A DNA stretch of 64,000 bases from G963675935 sp963675935 (GCA_963675935.2 OY780964.2:992001-1056000); one strand, 5' to 3'; counted from the first letter of the stretch, positions 8,425 to 17,613 are shown. Translations and numbers: made by a program. Notes: generated by a model from the sequence alone, not told the origin.

Positions 8425-9402
8425 TTAGTATCCGCCGTAGGAGCTTCGTTCGCTGTAGGGGCTTGGCCCGTTATATTGGCCTTGCCCGTACAAGCCTTGC
8501 CCGCCGCCATAGTAATTGCCGTAGTTCATGTACTGCGGCGTGCCCACGCTTTGCAGAGAGCGGTTGGTGTTCTGGTTCATTGCCCGCATGGCGGATTGCT
8601 GGAGCCGGGAGTTTCGTTCCAATCCGTAAAGGTCCATGTTGAACTGCTGGTTCATGCTCCGCTGATCGAGCGCCGGCCGCACATACGTGCTGTAGTTGTC
8701 GATGGTGCCGCCGGCGGTGTCGTTGCGGAAAATATTCATGTAAGGACTGACGCCGGAAGAACTCGGCCGATAACCGGCGAACGCCTTCTCGGGCGCCCCC
8801 GCCTGGGGCATCGAACTCGGATGCGTACCCGCCTGGGTTTGCATACGCTGACTGGCGGCCGAGTCATACGAACTCGGCGAGTATGCCGTTCGAGGCGCAT
8901 TGGCCCGCCTGGTCGTCGGCATCTCGGGCATGGCGGTCGTCATGGGACCGACGGATTGGCCTTGAGTCATCGCCTGGGCCTGGGCGGCTCTCGTATTGGC
9001 GTCCATTTCCTCTTGGCTTGTCGTCGGCGCCATGGGCATCATGCCACCCGCGCCGGCCACGGAATCGGTGGGCGCGTTTGGCATCCACGTGCCCGCGCCC
9101 GGCTGTTGGCCGGTCCGCTGCTGGCCGCCCTGTTGAGCGCCCTGCTGGCTTCCCGCCTGCGAACCGCCCGGTTGCCGTCCCTGCCCCTGAAGCCTGTTTT
9201 GTTCCCGTGTCTTCTGCTGCGCCTGGTCTCTCGGGACCATGCGTTCGGGATTTTGGGCGCCACGTCTGTTGCCCTGTTGCTGAATTGCCTCATCGGTTTG
9301 TGCGGCGGCGTCCGGCGCGTTTACGCCAGGCTGATTGTCGGCCGGCGTGTTCAAGACCCAGCCGCCCAACAACAACGTGCCGATTCCAATTGCGATATTC
9401 AT
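8425..9402 (-). CDS. Membrane-anchored Gln/Gly-rich low-complexity protein
   Basis: Residues 1-17 form a hydrophobic signal or anchor (MNIAIGIGTLLLGGWVL). The rest is low-complexity: a Gln/Gly/Arg-rich stretch at about 40-105 (QQGAQQGGQQRTGQQ), a Met/Thr/Ala/Pro-rich middle and a Tyr/Gly/Asn-rich C-terminus (YMNYGNYYGGGQGLYGQG). No enzymatic motif is visible. It may be an envelope or appendage-surface protein. The sequence is 325 residues and flanked by repeats of families C and B. Confidence 0.65.
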   Translation of the reverse strand: MNIAIGIGTLLLGGWVLNTPADNQPGVNAPDAAAQTDEAIQQQGNRRGAQNPERMVPRDQAQQKTREQNRLQGQGRQPGGSQAGSQQGAQQGGQQRTGQQPGAGTWMPNAPTDSVAGAGGMMPMAPTTSQEEMDANTRAAQAQAMTQGQSVGPMTTAMPEMPTTRRANAPRTAYSPSSYDSAASQRMQTQAGTHPSSMPQAGAPEKAFAGYRPSSSGVSPYMNIFRNDTAGGTIDNYSTYVRPALDQRSMNQQFNMDLYGLERNSRLQQSAMRAMNQNTNRSLQSVGTPQYMNYGNYYGGGQGLYGQGQYNGPSPYSERSSYGGY

Positions 9403-9491
9403 GACGATCGTCCCTTCGTTTTGCCCGAATCCGCGGGAAAAACCGAACCCGATTTCACCGATGGAATTATACGCTTATCCGGCTTTTTTGA

Positions 9492-9625
9492 CAACTAATC
9501 CGTTTCTGTTGCGGAAAGAGGCGGTTGGCCGGATTGTCGCCTTTCGCTCCGCGAAAGCAGCGATGAATTCACGCTACTTTCGCGGAGCGAAAGGCGACAA
9601 AAGGCTTTCCGCAACAGAAACTAAT
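9492..9625. repeat. Nested palindromes: family B copy inside an outer inverted repeat
   Basis: The family B palindrome at 9536-9598 lies inside an outer inverted repeat, TTTCTGTTGCGGAAAG (about 9503-9518) and CTTTCCGCAACAGAAA (about 9604-9619). Confidence 0.85.
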
Positions 9626-9673
9626 TATATGAAGAAGCTGCTGTCCCTACCCACTCGGGTTATGTGAGAATCA

Positions 9674-10747
9674 TCAATACCGATTTCTGTTGTAATTCCG
9701 GCCGAGGGTTTGTATGCTGCGGGCGCTCGAGGAGCCCAACGACGCGATGCCCAGCAATCGCTCGATCGGAGCGGTCACCTTCGAGATGAACGTGTTCGCC
9801 GCGATCATGCCGTCCGCCTCCACAAACACCCGATCCCCTGGCATCACCTGATAGTTCGTCGCCGTCGATCCGCCCCGCGTGATCGCCGCGTAATCGACCG
9901 GCATGATCTGCTCGCAGCCAAATCCACCCGGCGCCGGACGCGCGATCCACACCGTCGCGCTCGACACCTGCGACAAGCCGTTCACCGCGCTCAAGGCGTC
10001 CATCACCGTGTCGTTGCCAGTGATCGGAACGCGGCGGATGTTGTCGCCAAGACCCGCACCTTCCGTCACCACGTAAAACACCTTGCTGTTGAACTGACGC
10101 ACGTCGACCGACACCTCCGGCGAATCGAACCAATGCGACAAATGCCGCTGCAAATCCTGCCGAATTTCAGCGACCGTTCGACCGGCCACCGGCATCGTGC
10201 CGTATTGACGCAAATTGACCGTGCCGTCGGGCCCGACCAGATATTCGCCCGTCACCGGCGCGGTGCCGGCCGTTCGGGCCAACTGGACCGAAACCTCCGG
10301 CTTGTTCAACACCTCGCGAAGCTTTTCGGTAATGGTGTCGCGGGCTTCCTCGACGGTCATGCCCGCCACGCGAACCCGCCCGTAGGCCGGCCCGAGCGTG
10401 ACGATGCCCTCGCCCTCGACCAGGAAGAAGCCGTCGATCGGCTGATCCAGCAGCGCGCCGAGGACTCGGATTTGCAACACGTCGTAGATGTCGATGCGGT
10501 AGGGCGGCAGCGGCACCATCTTGAGCATTTCGATCATCAAAATGTCGGGCGGCTCGACCTTGTAGGGCGGCAGCGAGACCATGCTGAGCTCCCGCGGCGG
10601 TTCCATTTCCGGCGGCACGGGCTGCTGCATCGTGCCTTGATAGAAATCGACCGGGTGACAACCGGCCAGTCCGAGGGCGGCGACAACCGCGACCCAAAGA
10701 ACCACGGAGGAACGCGGATGAGCGTGATTGGCGAAGAGAATAGACAT
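9674..10747 (-). CDS. Polysaccharide export lipoprotein (Wza/SLBB family)
   Basis: The start at 10747 is preceded by GAGGAAC and gives a lipoprotein signal (VVAALGLAGC). The protein has a polysaccharide export domain (PPYRIDIYDVLQIRVLGAL, then GIVTLGPAYGRVRVAGMTVEEA), a second export-like block (YLVGPDGTVNLRQYGTMPVAGRTVAEI) and an SLBB-like segment (FYVVTEGAGLGDNIRRVPITG). It is an outer-membrane-associated component for exopolysaccharide export. In planctomycetes such genes often occur without a full capsule operon, as here. The nearest glycan genes in the window are the GT2 at 19437 and the UDP-glucuronate decarboxylase at 24728. Confidence 0.88.
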   Translation of the reverse strand: MSILFANHAHPRSSVVLWVAVVAALGLAGCHPVDFYQGTMQQPVPPEMEPPRELSMVSLPPYKVEPPDILMIEMLKMVPLPPYRIDIYDVLQIRVLGALLDQPIDGFFLVEGEGIVTLGPAYGRVRVAGMTVEEARDTITEKLREVLNKPEVSVQLARTAGTAPVTGEYLVGPDGTVNLRQYGTMPVAGRTVAEIRQDLQRHLSHWFDSPEVSVDVRQFNSKVFYVVTEGAGLGDNIRRVPITGNDTVMDALSAVNGLSQVSSATVWIARPAPGGFGCEQIMPVDYAAITRGGSTATNYQVMPGDRVFVEADGMIAANTFISKVTAPIERLLGIASLGSSSARSIQTLGRNYNRNRY

Positions 10748-11056
10748 AAGTGGTTCCTCGGGGCGTGAGCGCCGGACGTTTGCGTAAGTTGCGTAATCTG
10801 TCAGTAAACTTCCTTTAGTCAACGCCGTCGGAATAATCGGCAAAGTCGGGCTTGTGACTTTGCCCCAGTTTGGCGGATACCGCGAGAATTCTCTGAAAAG
10901 CCGCGACCAGTGGCAGCGGATGGGCGAGGCGGGGGGCAGATTATGCTTTAGCATAACGCGGCAGAGCCGCAACCAATGGGTTTTGGCCTTGGAGTTTAGG
11001 TCTTGGGGCTCAGGAGAATTGCAAAGTCGCATTTTGGGGATAGATAGGAAAGACCG

Positions 11057-11272
11057 TCATTCTGAGCGCAGCGAAGAATCTCGTTGGCCCGCAGGAACTT
11101 ACGCGATACCACGGAGATTCTTCGCTGCGCTCAGAGGATGTGATTTTTTCGACTGCTTGACGAGGCACGCGACGTAAGTCGTTATTTCTCGTCGTTTCGG
11201 CAACCAAGGAATAAGGACTTACGTCAACGATTCCGCCAGTCGTCGAAAAAATCACAGCCTCTCAGAATGACG
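11057..11272. repeat. Palindromic repeat family D, interrupted by a mini-element
   Basis: The arms are GTCATTCTGAGCGCAGCGAA and GATTCTTCGCTGCGCTCAGA...ATGAC. The right arm is split at CTCAG by a 126-bp insert (11135-11260). Outer sequence GCAAAGT...ACTTTGC matches the uninterrupted copy at 51059-51208. The rest of the 10748-11398 gap holds hairpins of the GTTATGCTTTAGCATAAC type at about 10940 and 11331-11385 and no gene. Confidence 0.9.
11135..11260. mobile_element. 126-bp MITE with 5-bp target duplication CTCAG
   Basis: The ends are imperfect inverted repeats (AGGATGTGATTTTTTCGAC and GTCGAAAAAATCACAGCCT), with inner arms sharing GACGTAAGTC. CTCAG is present at 11130-11134 and again at 11261-11265. 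The copy of the host repeat at 51101 has a single CTCAG and no insert, so empty and filled sites can be compared within this window. Confidence 0.85.
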
Positions 11273-11398
11273 GTTTCCTGGACTTTGCAGTTGTCCTGCT
11301 TGGGGCTTCGTGCCAATACCTAACGGGTCGGTTATGCTTTAGCATAACAGATTGCACGTATCGCTTTGTTATGCTGAAGCATAACCTACCGCTACAAG

Positions 11399-12022
11399 CT
11401 AGGCCGCGCTGGCATCGACCATGAGCCGGACCAACTCGACGACGTTGTCGACCTGCATTTTTTCGAGAACGCCGGCGCGGTGCTTGGCGACCGTTTTTTC
11501 GCCGATTCCGAGTTCGCCGGCGATTTGCTTCGAGTGTTTTCCGGCCACCAGAAGGTCCATGACCTCGCGTTGGCGGGCGGAAAGCTTTTCCATGCGCGCC
11601 GCGAGTTCGGCCTTGCGGCCACAGAGGTGGCGTGCATTGGCGTCCAGGTCGATGGCCTCTTGGATGCGCGAAAGCAACGCGCGGCGGCTGAACGGTTTTT
11701 CCAAAAAATCCAAGGCCCCGGCGCTCATGGCCTGCACGGCCATCGGGATGTCGGCACAGCCGGAGATCATGATGATCGGCATATTACGATCCTTCGCCGC
11801 GAGCATCTGCTGAAGCCCCAGGCCGCTTAGGCCCGGCATACGCACGTCGAGCACCATGCACTTCGGCGAGGCCGACGTCATTTCGTCGCAACCGTCGAGA
11901 AACGCCTCGGCCGAGAGAAATGTTTTGACATCGAGGCCCACGCTGCGGACCATCAGGCTCAAGGACTCGCATACCTGGGGATCGTCATCCACGACAAATA
12001 CTGTAGGCGTCGTTGATGTCAT
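11399..12022 (-). CDS. FixJ/NarL-type response regulator (receiver + LuxR HTH)
   Basis: Receiver domain at residues 1-125: VFVVDDDPQVCE acidic pocket, phosphoacceptor Asp in KCMVLDVRMPGLSG, IIMISG switch and FLEKPFSR Lys. The C-terminal LuxR-type helix-turn-helix (about 145-205) has LSARQREVMDLLVAGKHSKQIAGELGIGEKTVAKHRAGVLEKM. FixJ family members are transcriptional activators. The gene lies at the 3' end of a three-gene set, histidine kinase - receiver protein - this regulator, all on the minus strand, so a phosphorelay is likely. Confidence 0.92.
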   Translation of the reverse strand: MTSTTPTVFVVDDDPQVCESLSLMVRSVGLDVKTFLSAEAFLDGCDEMTSASPKCMVLDVRMPGLSGLGLQQMLAAKDRNMPIIMISGCADIPMAVQAMSAGALDFLEKPFSRRALLSRIQEAIDLDANARHLCGRKAELAARMEKLSARQREVMDLLVAGKHSKQIAGELGIGEKTVAKHRAGVLEKMQVDNVVELVRLMVDASAA

Positions 12023-12038
12023 AGCATCACCTCGGGGT

Positions 12039-12470
12039 TCAAGAGACGGGATCGAGCAATACGTTATAGGAGCCGGCTGCGTGCGAATGCGCCGGGAAAA
12101 AAGCTGTGTCGTCGGACAAGACGCGGCGAATCACGTCCAAAATCTCCTCCTTGTGGAACGGTTTCGCCAGAACCGCTTCCACGCCCTCGCAATACTCGGC
12201 GGCCTGGGATAGAAGTTCATGATGGCCGGTCATCATGATGATTTTCATGTCCGGCCACGTGGCGAGAATCCGCCGGCAGACTTCCCCGCCGTGCATCTCG
12301 CCGCGCAGGAACCAGTCGGAAACGACAACGTCGGGGCGTTTGGCCAGCCCGAGCCAAACGCCCTCGCCGGCGGTGTTGGCCACCAGGATGTCGTGACCCT
12401 CCAGCCCCAACATGCAGGCCAAAACCTCGGCAAAAAAAGGATCATCTTCGACAATCAGGATTCGAGCCAT
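12039..12470 (-). CDS. Response regulator receiver protein
   Basis: A 143-residue receiver domain with no output domain: ILIVEDDPFFAEV, phosphoacceptor Asp in DVVVSDWFLRGEMHGGEV, IIMMTGHHE and AVLAKPFHKEEIL. The start at 12470 overlaps the 3' end of the histidine kinase by 16 bp, which supports co-expression. The C-terminal tail (FFPAHSHAAGSYNVLLDPVS) is outside the fold. It could be an intermediate phosphate carrier between the kinase and the FixJ-type regulator. Confidence 0.88.
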   Translation of the reverse strand: MARILIVEDDPFFAEVLACMLGLEGHDILVANTAGEGVWLGLAKRPDVVVSDWFLRGEMHGGEVCRRILATWPDMKIIMMTGHHELLSQAAEYCEGVEAVLAKPFHKEEILDVIRRVLSDDTAFFPAHSHAAGSYNVLLDPVS

Positions 12471-13249
12471 GACGATTGCGCCCCCGGTTTGCCGTCTGCT
12501 TCGAGAGAGTTCGCCGTAACCGGCAAATCGATTGTTACGGCGGTGCCCTTGCCTTCTTCGCTCTGTATCCGCAGCCGTCCATCGTGCGATTGAACGATTC
12601 CCTGCGCGATGCTCATGCCTAGACCCGAGCCACCGACATGCCGACGGGTGGTGAACAGCGGATCGAAAGCGTGTGCGAGCTGCTCCTCGGTCATTCCGCG
12701 ACCGTTGTCGCGCACGACCACTCGCACACCGTCTTCGATCGCCGCCGTGCTGACCGAGACGACCACCCGGCCGTCGCCCGCTTCGATGGCGTTGCGGATC
12801 AGGTTGACCAAGACCAACTCGATTTCCAGCGGGCTCATGGGCGCCAGGGGCGCCTCGGGATCGAGATCGAGCCGCAGGTCGGCCCCGTGCGAATCGCCGT
12901 AGGGACGAGAGATGTCGACGGCCTGTTCGGCCACGTCGTTGATGTTGCAGGCCTGTTTTTCCGACGGCTCCTGGCGCGTGTACCGCATGAGCGTTTTGAC
13001 GATGCGCCCGCACCGATCCAGCGACGTGACGATGTTGGTCAGGCAGGAGGTCAACTGCTCGGCGGAGCCAGCCGTGTCCTTGACGGCCAGGGCGGTCTCG
13101 GCGGCCAATAGAGCTGAGCCGATGGGATTGTTGATATCGTGGGCAATGGCCGCCGCCAGCAGGCCGATGCAGGCCAGACGTTCGTTTTTTTGAAGCGAGT
13201 CCGACTCGGCGGGGGCGCGAGAACCACGTCCTGCGTCGGAATCGTCCAT
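12455..13249 (-). CDS. Sensor histidine kinase (HisKA-HATPase)
   Basis: H box with phosphoacceptor His in GLLAAAIAHDINNPIGSAL, N box ELVLVNLIRNAIEAG, G1 RVVVRDNGRGM, F box FDPLFTTRR and G2 GGSGLGMSIAQ. No transmembrane segment is visible from the ATG at 13249 (264 residues), so it would be cytosolic and sense through a partner. The frame stays open upstream to a TTG at 13501, which would add 84 residues without a clear domain, so the start is uncertain. It overlaps the receiver gene at 12470. Confidence 0.88.
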   Translation of the reverse strand: MDDSDAGRGSRAPAESDSLQKNERLACIGLLAAAIAHDINNPIGSALLAAETALAVKDTAGSAEQLTSCLTNIVTSLDRCGRIVKTLMRYTRQEPSEKQACNINDVAEQAVDISRPYGDSHGADLRLDLDPEAPLAPMSPLEIELVLVNLIRNAIEAGDGRVVVSVSTAAIEDGVRVVVRDNGRGMTEEQLAHAFDPLFTTRRHVGGSGLGMSIAQGIVQSHDGRLRIQSEEGKGTAVTIDLPVTANSLEADGKPGAQSSWLES

Positions 13250-13598
13250 ACGTAAGTTGAAGAGTGCCGCGTGCCCCACGGCTGCCTCCTGCGTGTCAGA
13301 TGGCCTGTCTTCACAGGTAGTACACCATACCCGTGATAATGTAGTAGTCGCTGCGGAAATGTCTATAGCAGTTTGAATGATTTCTTCTCCGAATGCTCCA
13401 TAAGATGCTTCGGCTAAAGAAAAATAGCCTAACGAGACAACCGGCGAAAGTGCGAAAAAGACGCAGGATAAGGCGAGTTTGTCGTGCGGTTGGCCCGACA
13501 ATGCAGGGCAACGTATGCCACTAGGGATGCACTTCTTAGCCTAGACACCAGCAACACCAAGATTGCATGCCACATAATAGCGACATCGTTGCCATGGC

Positions 13599-13668
13599 GT
13601 TTGGCCGGCGAGCTTGCTCGCCGCGTGGAATGTCGCCCCAAAACGCGGCGCAAGCCCGCCGGCTAAAC
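13599..13668. repeat. Palindromic repeat family A
   Basis: The left arm is GTTTGGCCGGCGAGCTTGCT. The right arm has lost a few bases (GCGGCGCAAGCCCGCCGGCT). The loop is identical to the 6813 copy. Apart from this, the 13250-13697 gap shows only the possible 5' extension of the kinase. Confidence 0.88.
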
Positions 13669-13697
13669 AGTCCAACGTCGCATTACGATTCCGAGAT

Positions 13698-15644
13698 TCA
13701 TCCGACGTGGCTTCGGACCAGATCGCCCAGTTGCTGCGGGACGGCCTCTCGAAGGCGGTCCAGCACACACTCCCAGCGGTAGGCGAAACTGCCCCCCTCG
13801 TCGCGCGGGCGATGCTTGAACAAGGTGTCGAACGCCCGCTTCCGCTTCCGATATTCGAGCTGAATCTTCGTGAATCGGGCCACCAAACCTTCGATGTAAA
13901 GCCGCGAGAATTCATCGGCGTCGGCCAGAAGATGACGCCGGCGATTGATCGGCTCGGCATAATCCGCGGCCAAGCGGGCCAGCTCGGTGCGATAATCGAC
14001 GAACGTGCCCGTCTGGTCCGACACGACGATCTCGATGGGCAGCCCCGCCTCGTTCTGCATCACCACCTCGTCGCCGTCGTCGAACACGACGCGCCCGCGC
14101 AGGTCGCATCGTCCCACGATCCAATTCGACGCCGCGGCCTGACCGAGCAGCCGGGCAAGTCGCGAGGCGAACGCCCCGTCGGCCAAAAAGGACGGCGGAA
14201 TCTTGTCGGTAGCCATGCCGCGGATATAGTCGCGTTCGAAGTACGGCGACCAGATCATCGCGCCGTTCATGTCGCGGCGCGGCCCGCAATAGCGCTCGCT
14301 GATTCGCTTCGCCGTGGTCCGCGCCGGCAGGTTCATGCCCAACTGACGGCACCCCAGCCGGCGATCCATGATGTACTCGGTGTATTCTTCCGATTGGATG
14401 ATGGCGTCGAGCAGCTTCTTGCCTTCGTTCAGGTGTTCCCGGATTCCCCACTTTTGCATCCGGATGATTTTGACGATTTCGTCGGGAATCCCCTGCTGTT
14501 TGATTTGGGCTAGGTAGACGTCGCGGCGGCCGGTGGCGTTGTCGCGCCGCGATAGCGAACTGACCACCCGGCCGATGTTCACGTACTCCAGGTTGCCGAA
14601 TTCTCGCACGAAATTGAAGATGAACCCGCGGCATTTGTCGTCGCACAACCGGTGCAACTCGTGGTCGCCGGTCTCTTCGGCCAGATCGAAGACCGAATCG
14701 AAGATCAGCTCGCCCTCCTCGATTTTTCCGCCCGGCAGCCACTCGATCTGCATGAAGAACTCGGAACTTAGTCCGAGCAGCGATTCCTCGGAGACCGTCC
14801 GCTCGTCCTCGCCGATCAGCGCCGCGCACATCCGGTTGCGCCATTCGACGTTGCCGGCGTCGTCTTGCCGAAGCTCGAAGGGAACCGCGTCGCCGAACTT
14901 GCGAAGAAGCGAGTCATAAACGGTTCGAAGCGTTTCGCCGTCGAGCGTGTCGAAGTCGTGCGGGGCGAAATCGCCCTTCGTGAAACCGTCGCCGGCCAGG
15001 AAGAACGCGACCTCCGGGCTGCCGTGGCGATTCAACCGCGCCGAGTGTTCGCGGATTTCAGCCAGATGCCGCCGCAAGGCCGATTCGCCCAGGCCGCCGA
15101 GTTGCGAAAACGTCTCGCAGGTCAAAAACCGCGTGCCCGTCGTCCTGCTGTAGTAATACAGTTCGTTGCCGCGGATGGCGATGCGCGAGGTTGCGATCAA
15201 CCGGCACATTTCATCGACGCTTTTGGGCAGCGGACTGATGCGCCAGCATTCGCCGCGCCGCTTGATCGCGGACCGCACCTGCTCGTTTCGCACCGACAGA
15301 AACTTCACCCGATGTTTTGGCACCAACTGCTGCAACAGCTCGTCGGCCCGAAAACAAAGCGGCATGTCCTCGGGATCGGGCCGTATCAAAATCGCGTCGT
15401 CCTCGACGATCAGATCGACCGAGTTGCGCCATTCGGTTTCTTCTTCCGCGCGGGTCATCGGGTCGAGGCCCTGGGCCTGCCGCTCCTGGGCGAGCAGATC
15501 GATGTAGGCCATCCGTTGCGTGGCGTGGATGCCCGGCAGGGTCACGAGTGTGTTTCCGTAGGGAAACATGGTGGCGATGCGTGATTTCAGTTTTCCGTCG
15601 GCGTCGTTGGCCAGCGGATGGTCGCCGATGATGCGAGGGGGCAT
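13698..15644 (-). CDS. Large conserved-looking protein of unknown function
   Basis: I do not recognise this 648-residue protein. The ATG at 15644 (MPPRIIGDHPLAND) is chosen because the in-frame extension upstream is pure repeat (Pro/Ser-rich from GGGGACTGGGGACTG copies). It is soluble, rich in charged residues, with a Cys pair in LHRLCDDKCRGF. There is a segment resembling a metal/nucleotide-site signature only loosely (GRCDLRGRVVFDDGDEVVMQ), and the C-terminal 100 residues are helical and Arg-rich. Composition is like its neighbours, with no sign of recent transfer. Confidence 0.8.
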   Translation of the reverse strand: MPPRIIGDHPLANDADGKLKSRIATMFPYGNTLVTLPGIHATQRMAYIDLLAQERQAQGLDPMTRAEEETEWRNSVDLIVEDDAILIRPDPEDMPLCFRADELLQQLVPKHRVKFLSVRNEQVRSAIKRRGECWRISPLPKSVDEMCRLIATSRIAIRGNELYYYSRTTGTRFLTCETFSQLGGLGESALRRHLAEIREHSARLNRHGSPEVAFFLAGDGFTKGDFAPHDFDTLDGETLRTVYDSLLRKFGDAVPFELRQDDAGNVEWRNRMCAALIGEDERTVSEESLLGLSSEFFMQIEWLPGGKIEEGELIFDSVFDLAEETGDHELHRLCDDKCRGFIFNFVREFGNLEYVNIGRVVSSLSRRDNATGRRDVYLAQIKQQGIPDEIVKIIRMQKWGIREHLNEGKKLLDAIIQSEEYTEYIMDRRLGCRQLGMNLPARTTAKRISERYCGPRRDMNGAMIWSPYFERDYIRGMATDKIPPSFLADGAFASRLARLLGQAAASNWIVGRCDLRGRVVFDDGDEVVMQNEAGLPIEIVVSDQTGTFVDYRTELARLAADYAEPINRRRHLLADADEFSRLYIEGLVARFTKIQLEYRKRKRAFDTLFKHRPRDEGGSFAYRWECVLDRLREAVPQQLGDLVRSHVG

Positions 15645-15717
15645 TTTCGAGGGGCTGGGGACTGGGGACTGAGGACTGGGGACTGGTGGCTGGGGACTGG
15701 GTGGGAAAGTATCTTGA

Positions 15718-15905
15718 ATAGTCCCGGAGGGACGGTCGTTTATCTTAGTCCCGGAGGGACGGTCGTCATTAGCCAGGGGCGTCAGCCCCTGGAACGGCAG
15801 CATCTCGATTTCCCCAAAGCCGCGGAGCGGCGACAGAAGCTACTGCCGCCCCTTCGGGGCTTTGCGATGAAAAACCGCCTTGTTTCCAGGGGTTGACACC
15901 CCTGG
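15718..15905. repeat. Repeat block: tandem AGTCCCGGAGGGACGGTCGT and AGCCAGGGGCGTCAGCCCCT palindrome
   Basis: Two direct copies of AGTCCCGGAGGGACGGTCGT at 15719 and 15748, then AGCCAGGGGCGTCAGCCCCTGG at 15771, paired with CCAGGGGTTGACACCCCTGGCT near 15885-15905. The block fills most of the 346-bp gap 15645-15990; I see no gene in it. Confidence 0.85.
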
Positions 15906-15990
15906 CTATTCACTGTCGCCGCTTTGCGGCTGAAACCCCTTTCATACCAACGCATTGTCCATCCGAACGGATCGCCACGGGCCACTACTT

Positions 15991-17442
15991 CTACTGCGGC
16001 AGGAAATCTTGCACCACGGTCACTTCGCGGACCTGCTTGCTATCCGGCTCGAACACGCGGATTTTCACCTGGATGCCCCGCAGTGGAACGGGATATGGCG
16101 GCGGATTGGTTTTTTCAGCATCGTTGTCCACGATGCCGTCGCTGTTGTCATCGAGACCATCGGCCCAAGTGTTGCCGAAGTAGGTGGTGGACCATGTGTC
16201 GTAGGTTCGTGACATATTCGCATTGCCGGCTAGTTGGGAACGGGGGTCGCCGAAATGATTAAATGCGCTGCCGTTTCCAGTGCCTAAATCTACGTAATCC
16301 CCTTGATTGCCATTAGCTGTTGGATCCCACACCTTCACATCAAAACCGATCACGTTGGTCAAAATAATGTCGTCAGACGGGCGCGTGCCATCGCTCCCGG
16401 AATTCATTTTGTTGTCGGCAACGCGGTAGGTGGAATCGTTGGTCCAGAAATCGAGTGCGGACAAAGCCACAGTACCTATGGCCGTTTTCTCGGTGGACCA
16501 CCCCGTATGCGAACACTCATTTAGCGTTGGCAATGTGGGATACTGCTTAGTAGAACTTCCCACGGTCCAGTGCCAGTCGCGGACATCATACGGGGCAGAA
16601 CCGGCATGGGCGAATCGACATTCGCGGCGAGTCAGGTCGCCCAATGTGTTCGCCACCATTACGTTGCCCTGCTTTCGCGCCGAGACGTCGTAGTTGGCGT
16701 AAAAATATGTGTCTGAAACGCCGCCAAGATTAACCCCCGGCTTGACTAACAACACGCGGCGGTGCAACGTCCGGCCGCGAAGAACCCATGCGACTTCCGC
16801 CACATCAGATTGAATAACGGTGTTTTGATGAGTAGTTGGATTATAATACTTCCCCACGAACGGCCGGCCGCTGCTCCGGGTCGTCAACATCAAAATGTCG
16901 TCAAAATCGCCCGGCGTCGTGTCAACCGTCGAACTCGTTACATCGCTGTTGATGGCGATATTCGACGTTGCCGTTGCCGGCCCTTCGATGATCTCCAAAT
17001 AGCCCTCGTTGTTCTCCGGCTTTCGGGGCGGGTTCGGCGTCACGGTCAGACCGGCAAGGTCCATCTGCAATCGCTCCTCGGCCAAGCGGAGCCGGTCGGC
17101 CGATTCGAGCATCCCCCGCGAGTCGCTGATGCTGTTGCTCACGTTGCCGAACATCGTGATGACCGCGCCCAACAGGATCAGCGACAACGTCGTGGCCACG
17201 AGAATTTCGATGAGCGTAAAACCGGCAGGATTGAGGCCGGGGACTGGTCCATTTTTCGGCGAGAAGACGCATTTTGCCGATAAACGGTCGGCCGAAAACA
17301 TGGACCTGTCCCCTTCCCGCGATGCCAGGGGGACAGTCCCATTTTCGCGGCGGTCAAGCCAATTCACATCGCAACGTCCATCGCGCCGCGAAAATTGGGA
17401 CAGTCCCCCGAGAATTGAGCGCACTGGAATGGGCCGTTTCAT
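15991..17442 (-). CDS. Prepilin-type protein (GspJ/PilW-like) with repeat-lengthened leader
   Basis: The type IV prepilin signature GFTLIEILVATTLSLILLGAV is present: cleavage is predicted after Gly with Glu5 and an N-methylated Phe. The body (MESADRLRLAEERLQMDL..., many Asn/Thr/Gly turns) resembles minor pseudopilins of type II secretion or type IV pili. The ATG at 17442 is preceded by AGGAA at 9 bp and is my choice. The leader between it and GFTLIEIL is then unusually long (about 70 residues) because two palindromes (17328-17409 and about 17227-17315) lie in frame within it. An internal ATG at 17301 would avoid only one of them. Confidence 0.8.
   Translation of the reverse strand: MKRPIPVRSILGGLSQFSRRDGRCDVNWLDRRENGTVPLASREGDRSMFSADRLSAKCVFSPKNGPVPGLNPAGFTLIEILVATTLSLILLGAVITMFGNVSNSISDSRGMLESADRLRLAEERLQMDLAGLTVTPNPPRKPENNEGYLEIIEGPATATSNIAINSDVTSSTVDTTPGDFDDILMLTTRSSGRPFVGKYYNPTTHQNTVIQSDVAEVAWVLRGRTLHRRVLLVKPGVNLGGVSDTYFYANYDVSARKQGNVMVANTLGDLTRRECRFAHAGSAPYDVRDWHWTVGSSTKQYPTLPTLNECSHTGWSTEKTAIGTVALSALDFWTNDSTYRVADNKMNSGSDGTRPSDDIILTNVIGFDVKVWDPTANGNQGDYVDLGTGNGSAFNHFGDPRSQLAGNANMSRTYDTWSTTYFGNTWADGLDDNSDGIVDNDAEKTNPPPYPVPLRGIQVKIRVFEPDSKQVREVTVVQDFLPQ
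17328..17409. repeat. Palindromic repeat family K (GGGGGACAGTCCCATTTTCG...), in-frame in the prepilin leader
   Basis: Arms GGGGGACAGTCCCATTTTCG / CGAAAATTGGGACAGTCCCC. A second copy is at 47312-47392 upstream of the phage-block HTH gene. A sister palindrome with arms GGACTGGTCCATTTTTCGGC / GCCGAAAACATGGACCTGTC lies next to it at about 17228-17315. Confidence 0.88.
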
Positions 17443-17613
17443 AAGATAATGTTCCTGTACTCCGATCCTGTCGCCGACCCCCATCAATTGAGGGGACGAC
17501 ATTCGCCTTGCCCGCGAACTATCGGCCCGAAGAGCCTCACCTACATTCTATTCGACCCTGAAATGATGGAAAAGTCAACCGAATTGCATGGGCTTCCCAG
17601 GCCGATCGGTTTT

